From positions 186,001 through 250,000 of the forward strand of contig NZ_FORQ01000003.1 in NCBI RefSeq assembly GCF_900114045.1: a stretch of DNA of 64,000 nucleotides, read 5' to 3'. Of the stretch, positions 45,195-53,437 are shown in pieces; position 1 is the stretch's first letter, and each line of letters opens with the position of its first letter. The notes beneath the pieces were generated by a model that saw only the letters and a list, made by a program, of their open reading frames with translations, was not told the origin of the DNA and ran no database searches. This stretch comes from Kaistella treverensis. Its GTDB lineage: Bacteria; Bacteroidota; Bacteroidia; Flavobacteriales; Weeksellaceae. The position numbers were made by a program, and so were the translations under genes.

Positions 45195-47141
45195 ATGAAA
45201 AAAAATCTATTAACTGTAGGATTTTTGTCGTTAAGTTTATCAATGAGTGCCCAGGCACTTATTCATGTTGATAATGGCGGCAATTTCTATGTTGGCGAAT
45301 ATGCCTTAGTATACAACGGCGGCGGTATTCAGACCAAAGGAAACGGTATCATTGATTTGCATGGAAATTTAATGATTGTCGGCGATGCAACTGACGGTAT
45401 TAGAACGTATGATGCCGCAGGGATCGGTGAAAAAACGGATGGCCGTAACATCATTGTTCGTATAAATTCACCATTAGCCGTTGACGCTACTAGTTACGGG
45501 CAACTTTACATTGATGGAATTCCCCAGAGTAATATTACTGGGATTGTTGACAGAGAATACAAAACTCTAAAACATGGTACTTACCAGCAGGTTGCACTTC
45601 CGTTTTTCAATAAACCAATGGCTTCCCTGGATTCAGAATTAGGTAAAAACTTTACCGATGTTCGACGGTCCCAAAATGAAATTCTTATTTGGGATAATGA
45701 CAATGTGGAAGCTGATAATTTCAGCACAAGTAATTTTACGTTAAAGGGAACGACTTACTATATGTTAGGTTCCAAGGACTTTAATTCAGCTAGTCCTCTT
45801 GTCGGTGATGTGTTCACTTTAAGAGGAATTCCATTTGCAAATGGTGTGAAAGAAACGATGGTAAATGCCGGAGCAGAAGTTGATTTCGGACCAACAGGGA
45901 ATATGAGAAACTCATATAGTGAGCCGTATAACACGTACCTGCAAGATGCTTGGGATGCGCAGTTAGTAGCTCCGGGAGCAACTCCTTATTCTGTTCCTAC
46001 CTACGGGAAAAATATTTATCAGTACGGAAATCCATACCTCGTTAACTTAGATTTGAAATTTATTGGACGAGTTGAAAGTGGTGCAACAACAGATGGAAAT
46101 AATATAAGTGCAATTCAAGGTATAAGATTAGATCCGGGCGGTGTTGTTTCAAATGAAGCAGGCGCAACGTGGTCTGTAAATGCCGATATTATAAGTTTCA
46201 CAAATGATGGGTTTAGTCCTATTCCTGTAGGGGACGTGGATGTATCCATTCAGCCAATGGAAGCTATTGCGATCAAATTAAGAAATAACGATCCTGAGGT
46301 CGGTTCTAACCGAACTTTAAATTTTGATGGTTTACGCCGGTTTAACCCAGGTTCACGAAATAACAGCACTCCATACAGTCCAACGGCGGAAAAGATGGTT
46401 GGAACAAGCACTGTTAAGCAATTAGGCGTAATTGCGTTAGATGCGAACGGAAAAGAAATGTCTAGAGCATATTACGTGGTTTACGAAAACGGTACAACCG
46501 GACATTCTTCAAAATCTACGACACAAGCAGTTCTAGGTAGCCAAAATATTATTGGTACTTATGAAGAAGATGCTGTAAATGGCGGTATTGACGATAAGGT
46601 AAAAGATGCATACTGGCTTTATATTAATGAAGCAAATGAAAAAGACTTTTTTGGAAAAGCTATACCTTTGATGCTTTATAACCGCGATATTAAATCTCTT
46701 AAATTTGAAATCAGAGAAAACGCGGAGTTAATCGATAAAGGTCAGCACACATTATCTACAGGAATTGGTTTTTATTATAAAGATACCAACGGAGAAATAA
46801 AGGAAGCTTCGCAAAACTCTATAGTTCCTGTAAGAGGTGATAAATACAGCTTATTTTACGGTAAAGCTACAACTTCTCTCGGAACAGATAACGTAGTGAA
46901 ACCAAGCAGAACAAGAGTAGTTTACAATCCAAGTACGGACGGTTTCTTTGTAAGGTTTGATCCAAACTGGAAAAAAGCGGATGTTCAGGTTTATGATATG
47001 AGCGGAAAGCTTATTATTTCCAACAAAAATGTTGAAACCGGCAGTGATTACAATTTAAAATTAAGCAAACAAAACAGCGCATATATTGTGACAGCGCTTT
47101 CAGAAACTGGCGAAAAATTCAGTACAAAAATTATCAGATAA
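45195..47141 (+). CDS. T9SS type A sorting domain surface protein
   Basis: 648 residues with a signal peptide (ending MSAQ). The N-terminus has beta-rich repeats (GGNFYVGEYALVYNGGGIQTKGNGIIDLHGNLMIVGDA). The C-terminal about 80 residues form the type A sorting domain: VYNPSTDGFFVRFDPNWKKADVQVYDMSGKLIISN ... FSTKIIR. It is exported through the Sec and type IX systems and anchored or released on the surface. The next gene, a tiny PID-TM-basic protein, follows after 19 bases and shares the transcript. Function of the passenger is unknown. Confidence 0.88.
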   Translation: MKKNLLTVGFLSLSLSMSAQALIHVDNGGNFYVGEYALVYNGGGIQTKGNGIIDLHGNLMIVGDATDGIRTYDAAGIGEKTDGRNIIVRINSPLAVDATSYGQLYIDGIPQSNITGIVDREYKTLKHGTYQQVALPFFNKPMASLDSELGKNFTDVRRSQNEILIWDNDNVEADNFSTSNFTLKGTTYYMLGSKDFNSASPLVGDVFTLRGIPFANGVKETMVNAGAEVDFGPTGNMRNSYSEPYNTYLQDAWDAQLVAPGATPYSVPTYGKNIYQYGNPYLVNLDLKFIGRVESGATTDGNNISAIQGIRLDPGGVVSNEAGATWSVNADIISFTNDGFSPIPVGDVDVSIQPMEAIAIKLRNNDPEVGSNRTLNFDGLRRFNPGSRNNSTPYSPTAEKMVGTSTVKQLGVIALDANGKEMSRAYYVVYENGTTGHSSKSTTQAVLGSQNIIGTYEEDAVNGGIDDKVKDAYWLYINEANEKDFFGKAIPLMLYNRDIKSLKFEIRENAELIDKGQHTLSTGIGFYYKDTNGEIKEASQNSIVPVRGDKYSLFYGKATTSLGTDNVVKPSRTRVVYNPSTDGFFVRFDPNWKKADVQVYDMSGKLIISNKNVETGSDYNLKLSKQNSAYIVTALSETGEKFSTKIIR

Positions 47142-47160
47142 TTCTTAAAAAGGTTAAATT

Positions 47161-47379
47161 ATGAACTATATTAATAAAATTTTATTATTCGCATTCCTTA
47201 CAGTAGGTGCCTTTTTAAGTGCTCAAACAGGTCCGCCGGCTCCTCCGGGTGGTGGTGGTGGTGGTGTTGGGCCGGGTGCCCCGGCGTCGCCAATTGATGC
47301 ATACATTTATGTATTGGGCATTGTAGCAGTTTTATTTATTGCTTATTATGCAAAGAGAGCAAGTAAAAAACTCGCTTAG
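47161..47379 (+). CDS. PID-type C-terminal sorting tail protein (PID-CTERM-like)
   Basis: 72 residues: signal peptide (1-21), a Pro/Gly-rich linker (23-43, GPPAPPGGGG...), the motif PID at 44-46, a membrane helix (about 48-63) and a basic end (KRASKKLA). This signal-linker-motif-TM-basic order resembles sortase or exosortase tail signals. I recall such Flavobacteriia proteins being labelled PID-CTERM, unverified here. It lies directly behind a T9SS type A gene. Function and any processing enzyme are unknown. Confidence 0.75.
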   Translation: MNYINKILLFAFLTVGAFLSAQTGPPAPPGGGGGGVGPGAPASPIDAYIYVLGIVAVLFIAYYAKRASKKLA

Positions 47380-47402
47380 TACTGGATTAAAACAAAAAAA
47401 AG

Positions 47403-47430
47403 AACTCACCGTAACTCGGTGGGTTTTTTT
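47403..47430 (+). terminator. Intrinsic terminator of the T9SS/PID pair
   Basis: CTCACCG pairs with CGGTGGG, then seven Ts. Confidence 0.8.
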
Positions 47431-47441
47431 ATATTTACAAC

Positions 47442-48725
47442 ATGAAAAAAATTGTTCTATTTACAAGTTTATTGATGTGCATTTCCTATAGCGCACAATT
47501 TAAAATCAGCATTGAAGCACCGGCGTCATTTGCACCAAAGGAAGTTTACCTTTATACCTTAAATGGTTCTAAAGATGTCCTGAGCACCAGAGAAATAAAA
47601 AAAGGAAATGCCTGGCAAATTCAGGTAAAACAACCATACACCGGAATGATGAAACTTTATTTTCCGGAAAATAATGCTACCATCAATTTTATTTCCGAGA
47701 ACAAAGATGTAAAGCTGAAGTTTACCACCGCAAATAATAAAATTACGGACGTAGCATATCTGGATGAAGCGAACGCAACGATGAACCAAATTCAGGATAT
47801 ACAGCAGAAGAAAGAAATAATTTTGCCGGCGCTTTACCAGATTAAAGAATATTATAAAACAGACGCTGGTTTCGGTACCGCGCTTACTCAGGAAATTGAG
47901 CGGCTGTCTACAAATGTGACCGACGCTACAAAATTTCCGTTCATCAACTTCTACAACACCAATTACAGAAAATACATTGAAAAGAAAGCAGGTGCAAACG
48001 CGGTCACCCATGCGGAAATCATTGATTTTATAAACAAATCAACCGACATGCTGGAAACTTCTTCGTTGTTGCGTCCCATTTTGGTATCTTATTTAAACAT
48101 CGGACCAAGCACAAACATCATTGCCGATGTGGACAAACTTTTAGCTGCGGTAAATACTGAAACGCCACGCGGGCAAACAGTAATGTCGGAACTGATTGAA
48201 ATTTTCGACACCTATGGAATGCCCGATTTGAAAAATAAATATCTCACCGAAGCCACCAATTTAAAATGTACAATTAACGACCGGCTAGCTCAAACCATTT
48301 CCACCAACAAAAACACGGAAATTGGTGCGGTTTTCCCGAATTACACATTTAAAAATGCCAGCAACACGACCGCGAAAACGCTTCACGATATTAAGGCTGA
48401 TAAAAAAGTAGTGGTTTTTTGGGCTTCAACATGTTCGCACTGCGAAGCAGAACTGCCAACGCTTATTGAAAAATACAATGCTATTAAAGGTCAGAAAGGT
48501 GAAATCGTTGCTTTGTCTTTAGACAATGACAAAAGCGCCTACGAAAGCAAGGTGAAAATGCTTCCGTGGATTAATGATACAGAGTTGAAAGGCTGGAACA
48601 GTTCTTATTCTGACACCTACAACATCCATGCGACACCAACGTATTTCATACTGGACGCTAACAACAAAATCATAGCAAAGCCAGACCACGCTGCCGACGT
48701 AATTTCTTATCTAAAGTTAAAGTAA
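47442..48725 (+). CDS. TlpA-like thioredoxin-fold protein with DUF4369-type N-terminus
   Basis: 427 residues with a signal peptide (ending SYSAQ). The N-terminal beta-sandwich (FKISIEAPASFAPKEVYLYTLNGSKDVLSTREIKKGNAWQIQV) resembles the DUF4369 layout. A helical middle follows, then a C-terminal thioredoxin domain with WASTCSHCEAELPTLIEKY (C-x-x-C active site) and the cis-proline HATPTYFILD. It should act in the periplasm as a disulfide reductase or oxidoreductase. The type IX neighbours suggest, but do not show, a role in envelope protein folding. Confidence 0.88.
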   Translation: MKKIVLFTSLLMCISYSAQFKISIEAPASFAPKEVYLYTLNGSKDVLSTREIKKGNAWQIQVKQPYTGMMKLYFPENNATINFISENKDVKLKFTTANNKITDVAYLDEANATMNQIQDIQQKKEIILPALYQIKEYYKTDAGFGTALTQEIERLSTNVTDATKFPFINFYNTNYRKYIEKKAGANAVTHAEIIDFINKSTDMLETSSLLRPILVSYLNIGPSTNIIADVDKLLAAVNTETPRGQTVMSELIEIFDTYGMPDLKNKYLTEATNLKCTINDRLAQTISTNKNTEIGAVFPNYTFKNASNTTAKTLHDIKADKKVVVFWASTCSHCEAELPTLIEKYNAIKGQKGEIVALSLDNDKSAYESKVKMLPWINDTELKGWNSSYSDTYNIHATPTYFILDANNKIIAKPDHAADVISYLKLK

Positions 48726-48728
48726 TTA

Positions 48729-48759
48729 TTTGCTACCTCACAAAATATTTTTATATTTG
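48729..48759 (+). promoter_or_regulatory. Promoter of tRNA-Met
   Basis: TTTG at 48729-48732, 19 bases, TATATTTG at 48752-48759. Transcription would start a few bases before the mature tRNA at 48772. Confidence 0.85.
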
Positions 48760-48771
48760 CACCACCAAAAC

Positions 48772-48845
48772 GGCGAGGTAGCTCAGTTGGTTAGAGCGCA
48801 GGATTCATAACCCTGAGGTCACGGGTTCAATTCCCGTCTTCGCTA
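48772..48845 (+). tRNA. tRNA-Met (CAT anticodon)
   Basis: A 74-base cloverleaf: acceptor GGCGAGG with CTTCGCT (first pair G-T), D-stem GCTC/GAGC, anticodon loop TTCATAA with anticodon CAT, T-stem ACGGG/CCCGT with TTCAATT. CCA is not encoded. The stem is not of the initiator type; an Ile2 tRNA modified by lysidine cannot be excluded from the sequence. Confidence 0.95.
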
Positions 48846-48850
48846 CAAAA

Positions 48851-48876
48851 AAACCCGGCAAAAGCTGGGTTTTTTC
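48851..48876 (+). terminator. Intrinsic terminator of the tRNA gene
   Basis: AACCCGGC, loop AAAA, GCTGGGTT (one mismatch), T run. Confidence 0.82.
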
Positions 48877-48959
48877 GGTTTTAGCAATTTCAGATTTTTT
48901 GCCCTTGTAGCGGCAAATATTTAATGAAGATTTCCTCTTCATATTATCTTGATTTTCAC

Positions 48960-48973
48960 GTGACAAATATCAC
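48960..48973. promoter_or_regulatory. CRP-like palindrome GTGA-N6-TCAC
   Basis: GTGA CAAATA TCAC, in the gap between the tRNA and DUF3810 genes, about 60-67 bases before the presumed start of the candidate small RNA. Such half-sites are typical for Crp/Fnr regulators. Confidence 0.45.
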
Positions 48974-48998
48974 TCTGCAAAAAATATAAAAAAGCTAC

Positions 48999-49040
48999 TT
49001 ACCAATGTGGTAATGTTGTAAATTTGCACTACATTTACAA
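48999..49040. promoter_or_regulatory. Two further palindromes over the candidate small-RNA promoter
   Basis: TTACCA-ATG-TGGTAA (48999-49013) is a perfect 6-3-6 inverted repeat in the spacer region. TTGTAAAT (49016-49023) and ATTTACAA (49033-49040) form a perfect 8-base inverted repeat across the -7 element TAAATTTG at 49019-49026 and the expected start. They look like operators for a repressor. Confidence 0.5.
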
Positions 49041-49130
49041 TGCTTAAGGAGAAATCCTTAGAGAGTAAATAAATTTTTTTTCATCATTTGTGTTTTTAGA
49101 ATCGCTTCGTAAGTTGCGATTCTTTTTATT
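49033..49130 (+). ncRNA. Candidate small RNA (orphan promoter-terminator unit)
   Basis: Expected start near 49033 from TAAATTTG (49019-49026). The transcript would contain a hairpin TAAGGA-GAAA-TCCTTA (49045-49060) and end at a strong terminator AGAATCGC/GCGATTCT plus TTTT (49098-49127). About 100 bases, no recognised family. A 10-codon ORF (MLKEKSLESK, 49040-49072) overlaps the hairpin and might be a leader peptide. The terminator overlaps the 3' end of the minus-strand DUF3810 gene. Confidence 0.5.
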
Positions 49131-50190
49131 TCACATTTTCGTCGTAGCGCAGCAACAGATCGATGAAATAAGAATACGTAATGGTGCCGTCCTGCTGGTT
49201 GCTTTTCAGAAAAAGATCATTGGTGAAACCGAAAAAAATATCGAGCAATCCGGCATGTTTTTCAACAAATAATTTTTCCGCATTTCGGTCGCGTTTCATT
49301 CCTTCCGAATAATTATCAATCACATTTTTTACAAATTCCGGATTTTCTTCTACCAATGAATTCAAAAGTGATTTCAAAACAAAATAGTCTGTGCTGTATT
49401 TTAAATCTGGGTTTTTCGAATTTCTTCCAATTAAATAACCTACGAAATTTGCTTCCTGTTCGCGCGCAAAACCAAGCTGATGCGCGCTTTCATGCGCTAA
49501 AGTGAACGGCAAATACGTGTCCGGTAAATCAGCATTATATTGTGTTTCGGCGGTAAACGGATTATAATAACCCAAAATCCCGCTATAACTTATGACGTTA
49601 TGGAACAGCGACTTTTTAAACGCATGAATTTCCGTTGCAGATTTTCGGCTCAAAAAGGCCGGAATTTTTTTCTGTTGTGCTAAAACTTCAGTTTCCACTT
49701 TCTGGAAATCATTAATTCTGAAAACACCGTGCTCATCTTCACTTACAAATTCCCGCGATTTTTTGCATTTTTCCAGATATTTTAAAGTCAGAAATTTTAC
49801 CTCATTTAACCCGATATTTTTTTCCGGTAGCTTTTCCAAAAGTGGTTTTTGAAAGTAAAGCATTCCCCAGAAAATCTGGTAGATGAAATACAGTACATTT
49901 AAAAACATTAAAAATTTTAGCAGGTAAACGGGCCTTTTTTTCCGGTTTAAAATTTTAATGAAAATAAATGCGAAATAAATAATCAGCAAAATGTATAAAA
50001 CATCACCGACCGAAAACGGAATTCCCGCAAATAATTTTTGATGGGACGCTTTCTGAAATTCAAAAAAATGATGGAATAACGCCGAAAAAAACTGGATTTT
50101 CGAAAACAGAAAAAACAAAACAAATTGGGCAAGTAATAAACCTGCCCAAAATCTTTTTCTGCGATATAGTTTTTTAAAATTAATGAGCAT
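49126..50190 (-). CDS. DUF3810 family membrane protein with HExxH motif
   Basis: 354 residues with three N-terminal membrane helices (about 16-36, 60-80, 90-110) and a C-terminal domain carrying HESAH in LPFTLAHESAHQLGFAREQEANFVGYL, the zincin-type motif with a downstream glutamate. This is the DUF3810 arrangement. It is probably an inner-membrane metallopeptidase; substrate unknown. It overlaps the sugar permease gene by 11 bases, indicating one leftward transcript (plsC, permease, DUF3810 in order of transcription). Confidence 0.88.
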   Translation of the reverse strand: MLINFKKLYRRKRFWAGLLLAQFVLFFLFSKIQFFSALFHHFFEFQKASHQKLFAGIPFSVGDVLYILLIIYFAFIFIKILNRKKRPVYLLKFLMFLNVLYFIYQIFWGMLYFQKPLLEKLPEKNIGLNEVKFLTLKYLEKCKKSREFVSEDEHGVFRINDFQKVETEVLAQQKKIPAFLSRKSATEIHAFKKSLFHNVISYSGILGYYNPFTAETQYNADLPDTYLPFTLAHESAHQLGFAREQEANFVGYLIGRNSKNPDLKYSTDYFVLKSLLNSLVEENPEFVKNVIDNYSEGMKRDRNAEKLFVEKHAGLLDIFFGFTNDLFLKSNQQDGTITYSYFIDLLLRYDENVK

Positions 50191-51628
50191 TTGCTTTTTC
50201 CACGCTGTCTAATTCAATTCCCTGCTTTTTCAGAATTTTGGTCACCTGAACGGCGTAGAAAGCCAGATAAGCGAAACACGCGACGCCAACGATGTAGCTG
50301 AAATGAATGTTCACCGCATCTGCAAGTACGCCCTGAATCCAGGAAACTATTCCGCCGCCCATAATCATCATAATTAGATATCCCGAACCCTGATTGGTGT
50401 GCTTACCGAGACCGTTAATCGCCAGCGCGAAAATACACGGCCAAAGTGTGGAGCAGAACAAACCAACGCTTGTAAATGCGTAAACCGAGGTCATTCCGGT
50501 GGTCATCATTCCGATTACCAAAGCTAAAATTCCCATGCCGGAGAAAATAAGCAGCATGCGCGCGGGATTTCCTTTACTCGCAATATCGGCCGCGATCATC
50601 ACCAAAATAATCAGTCCGTACACATAAAAATGCGAGAGATCGTGCTGTGCGATGGCGTTTACCAAAAGGAAAACTCCGAAAGCCAAATAAGGTGCTAAAA
50701 AGCGCAGAATTTTCTTCGTTCCGGAGGTCACATCAAAAGCTTCTACAGCGCCGGTCCAACGCCCGATCATCAATGAAGCCCAGTATAACGAAACGTAAGG
50801 CGCAATATCTTTAGTCGAAAATCCGAGTGAATTTTCCATATAAGCCGGCAAATTACTCGCCGTAGAAACTTCGACGCCCACGTAAACAAAAATCGCGATC
50901 ATTCCTAAAACCAACTGCGGATATTTCAAAGCTGAATCGCGGTGTTCGCCCGGAATTACATCTTCTGTATCTTCTTTTATGGTTGGAGTAATTTGTGGTA
51001 AAGACGAAAATTTAAGTAAAATTGCCACCAAAATAAAAGCAACACCCAAAACCAAATACGGAATTTTTACCGATTCAATGCTCGCTTCGGTATTTCCGGC
51101 GGTTACAGAACCGAAAATCGCAAAAGAAACAATCAGCGGTCCGATGGTCGTTCCGAAGTTATTGATTCCTCCTGCCATTGTTAAACGCTGCGAACCGGTT
51201 TCTGAAGGTCCAACTTCAATCGCAAGCGGATTTGCAACAATCTGCTGTAGCGAAAACCCAAGTCCTACGATAAAAAGTCCGGAAATCATTAGCGGAAATG
51301 AACCGAGATTCGCGGCAGGATAAAATAGCAAAGTTCCGGAAGCGGAAATCAGCAAACCTAAAATTAAGCCGTTTTTGTAGCCAATTTTATTCACCAAATC
51401 CTGCTTCATCGCGCGCGATACAAACATATAAATAAGAGAACCTACGGTATATGCGACGTAAAAAGCAACCGAAACCAGCTGACTTTGACTTTGGGTAAGA
51501 TCAAAAGCTTTTTTGAAAACCGGAATTAAAATATCGTTACTGGCTGCAACGAAACCCCAAAAGAAAAAGACCGTAACCAACGGCACGAACTGTCCCCAAT
51601 TGGTTTGCTTAGAATAATTTGTCGACAT
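50180..51628 (-). CDS. MFS sugar permease (FucP/glucose-galactose type)
   Basis: 482 residues with 12 predicted membrane helices. The N-terminus QFVPLVTVFFFWGFVAASNDILIPVFKKAFDLTQSQSQLV and the ...GLGFSLQQIVANPLAIEVGP helix match the L-fucose/glucose-galactose proton symporter branch. It should import a hexose across the inner membrane. The specific sugar cannot be read. Overlapping the DUF3810 gene; the plsC gene lies 42 bases upstream. Confidence 0.9.
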   Translation of the reverse strand: MSTNYSKQTNWGQFVPLVTVFFFWGFVAASNDILIPVFKKAFDLTQSQSQLVSVAFYVAYTVGSLIYMFVSRAMKQDLVNKIGYKNGLILGLLISASGTLLFYPAANLGSFPLMISGLFIVGLGFSLQQIVANPLAIEVGPSETGSQRLTMAGGINNFGTTIGPLIVSFAIFGSVTAGNTEASIESVKIPYLVLGVAFILVAILLKFSSLPQITPTIKEDTEDVIPGEHRDSALKYPQLVLGMIAIFVYVGVEVSTASNLPAYMENSLGFSTKDIAPYVSLYWASLMIGRWTGAVEAFDVTSGTKKILRFLAPYLAFGVFLLVNAIAQHDLSHFYVYGLIILVMIAADIASKGNPARMLLIFSGMGILALVIGMMTTGMTSVYAFTSVGLFCSTLWPCIFALAINGLGKHTNQGSGYLIMMIMGGGIVSWIQGVLADAVNIHFSYIVGVACFAYLAFYAVQVTKILKKQGIELDSVEKANAH

Positions 51629-51670
51629 ATAAAGTTATTTTTTGAAAACAAATATAGCCGTTTTATTCCA

Positions 51671-52396
51671 TTATTGGTGGTTTACCAACACATTTTTGAT
51701 TTGGTTAAAAGCCGCGCTTTTCAGCTCGGAAACACTTTCTTCTGGTTCGATAACATCGGTGAAATAAACTTTCACTTTTCCCGGAAAACCACGCGACGCA
51801 TCGAACGGAAACATTTCCTTTAAACCCACAAAAGTAAAAACTGCCAGCGGCGACTGATGTTTTGAAGCCAAGGTGAAAGCGCCGTCTTTAAAGGTGTCCA
51901 GAATTATCGAAGTATCTTCAGCCACGCCACCTTCCGGAAAAATGACGATGCTGTCGCCTTCTTCCATTCTTTCCGCGCAGCGGCGGTAAACGTCGGCGCG
52001 GCTTTTTGGCGAACTGCGGTCCACCATCACGCAGATTCTTTTGTAAACCAACCCAAAAACCGGGATTTTTTCGATTTCTTTTTTACCGACATAACACAGC
52101 GGATGATTTGGCATTAAAATGCACGGTAACATCACATCCATTATCGAAGTGTGGTTGGAAATGAAAACATATTGCCGGTTTTTATCGATTTTTTTTTCCG
52201 TGAGCTTTATTAAGTCATACCGAAAACCCATTCCGTAAAACATACCGAAACACCAGAGCCGGATGAATTTATAAGCAACGGGGTAATGTTCTTTTTTTAC
52301 GGAGAAAGCCAAAACGGGAATCGCCAATAAAAAGGTGAGCACCGCACCTAATAATATCATCCATCCGCGCCAGAGATAATTAAAAAATTTCGTCAT
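51671..52396 (-). CDS. plsC: 1-acyl-sn-glycerol-3-phosphate acyltransferase
   Basis: 241 residues, PlsC family. An N-terminal membrane helix precedes the catalytic SNHTSIMDVMLP (HxxxxD) and the FPEGGVAED substrate motif. It acylates lysophosphatidic acid in phospholipid synthesis. Upstream, GtrA is 33 bases away on the same strand. The paralogue count of such genes in the genome is unknown, so the specificity is approximate. Confidence 0.9.
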   Translation of the reverse strand: MTKFFNYLWRGWMILLGAVLTFLLAIPVLAFSVKKEHYPVAYKFIRLWCFGMFYGMGFRYDLIKLTEKKIDKNRQYVFISNHTSIMDVMLPCILMPNHPLCYVGKKEIEKIPVFGLVYKRICVMVDRSSPKSRADVYRRCAERMEEGDSIVIFPEGGVAEDTSIILDTFKDGAFTLASKHQSPLAVFTFVGLKEMFPFDASRGFPGKVKVYFTDVIEPEESVSELKSAAFNQIKNVLVNHQ

Positions 52397-52429
52397 AAAA
52401 TGGCATTTTTTCTGGTTTTGTCTAAAACC

Positions 52430-52888
52430 TTATCCGTTGAAAATGATTTTCTTTTTTACGGAATAATTTAAAATCGAAACAAGCAGGATCGCAGAAATTT
52501 TACTTAAAATCTCACGGCTGAAGACGAACACGCCGACATCCAGATGATCGCTGAAGATAAAGCTGAAGAAAATCTGGAAAAAAATTAAGCTTAAAATGGT
52601 GGAAAAAACCGAAACCGTCATAAAGTAAACAAATTCCCGCCTTTTCGAATGTTTGCCTCTTTCAAATACAAACCAGATGCTCAGGAAATAATTGGTGATG
52701 ATGCCGCAGCTGGTAGAAAAAATGTTGCTTAAAGGGAAATGAATGCCGTGGAAATTTCTTTCATTTTCAAAAAAAACCGGCAAATAAAGGGTAAAAATCT
52801 TAAAAAATCCAATTTCTACAAAAGCGCTCAGCGCTCCTGCGATACCAAAAAAAACAATCTGTTTTTGCTTAAAAAGAAGTTGCTTCAT
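52430..52888 (-). CDS. GtrA family membrane protein
   Basis: 152 residues with four membrane helices, as usual for GtrA: KQIVFFGIAGALSAFVEIGFFKIF... and SNIFSTSCGIITNYFLSIWFVFER. GtrA-like proteins are thought to flip or transfer prenyl-linked sugars for O-antigen or surface-glycan modification. The basic end (KKKIIFNG) fits the positive-inside rule. First gene of the leftward cluster. The 213-base gap to the right (52889-53101) is AT-rich with no clear promoter; I see nothing else in it. Confidence 0.88.
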   Translation of the reverse strand: MKQLLFKQKQIVFFGIAGALSAFVEIGFFKIFTLYLPVFFENERNFHGIHFPLSNIFSTSCGIITNYFLSIWFVFERGKHSKRREFVYFMTVSVFSTILSLIFFQIFFSFIFSDHLDVGVFVFSREILSKISAILLVSILNYSVKKKIIFNG

Positions 52889-53101
52889 AACTCAACTTGC
52901 AAATTTAAAATTATATGTTAAACAATCAGAAAAAGATGTTAAATTATTTTTTCGTCTTTCTATTTTGTTTACTTTTATTTTGCCAAATAAGAAAATACGA
53001 TTATAAAGTTTTCATTTTTAGGCAGTTATTGAAGATTGAATTTCGCAGATTTTTAAATTTTAATTGAAAATATTTCGACACAAAACCTAATAAATCACGC
53101 C

Positions 53102-53350
53102 ATGAGAACCAAGTCACCACCCCGAAAGTTCAAGCCGTTTCAAAAGAAAATTGAAGCCTTGGAAAAAGAAAGTCCACGTTTCAAAAGAGTCTTTACAGAA
53201 TATGAAACCATGTCGGAAGAATTATGGAATCTGGAGCACACCGATGTCACCAGTATTCCCGATGATTTTCTGGATGCCATAAAACTTCAAACCGAATATT
53301 TGAAAGAAGAAATAGATGATTGGCTTTTACAGGACAACAACGTGCAGTAA
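53102..53350 (+). CDS. Small helical protein, possibly DUF465-like
   Basis: 82 residues of mostly charged, helical sequence: FKPFQKKIEALEKESPRFKRVFTEYETMSEELWNLEHTDVTSIPDDFLDAIKLQTEYLKEEIDDWLL. The outline recalls the DUF465 (YdcH/SlyX-like) coiled-coil family, but I cannot prove it. Cytosolic, no signal or cysteine. It stands alone between gtrA and the CCA-adding enzyme. A conserved stop-start layout suggests a real gene. Confidence 0.65.
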   Translation: MRTKSPPRKFKPFQKKIEALEKESPRFKRVFTEYETMSEELWNLEHTDVTSIPDDFLDAIKLQTEYLKEEIDDWLLQDNNVQ

Positions 53351-53408
53351 GAAGCAATTTTCAAAAATTTGCTGTTTGTTCAGCTAAAAAAGTTCCCGCC
53401 AGAAGCTT

Positions 53409-53416
53409 TATCTTTG
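53409..53416 (+). promoter_or_regulatory. Promoter -7 element of the CCA-adding enzyme gene
   Basis: TATCTTTG, 21 bases before the ATG at 53438. It makes the upstream in-frame start at 53369 unlikely. Confidence 0.6.
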
Positions 53417-53437
53417 CAAAAATCTTCGCGGCAGCTT

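Noticed and set aside
48891-48914. Further copy of the mini-hairpin repeat in reverse orientation
   Set aside because: It shares GCCGCT and GGGC spacing, but the expected T run is replaced by A bases on that strand, so it does not fit the family well.
48960-49040. Chromosome dimer-resolution (dif) site in the palindrome-rich gap
   Set aside because: The half-site resembles TTATGTTAAAT only loosely and the 11-6-11 spacing is not met.
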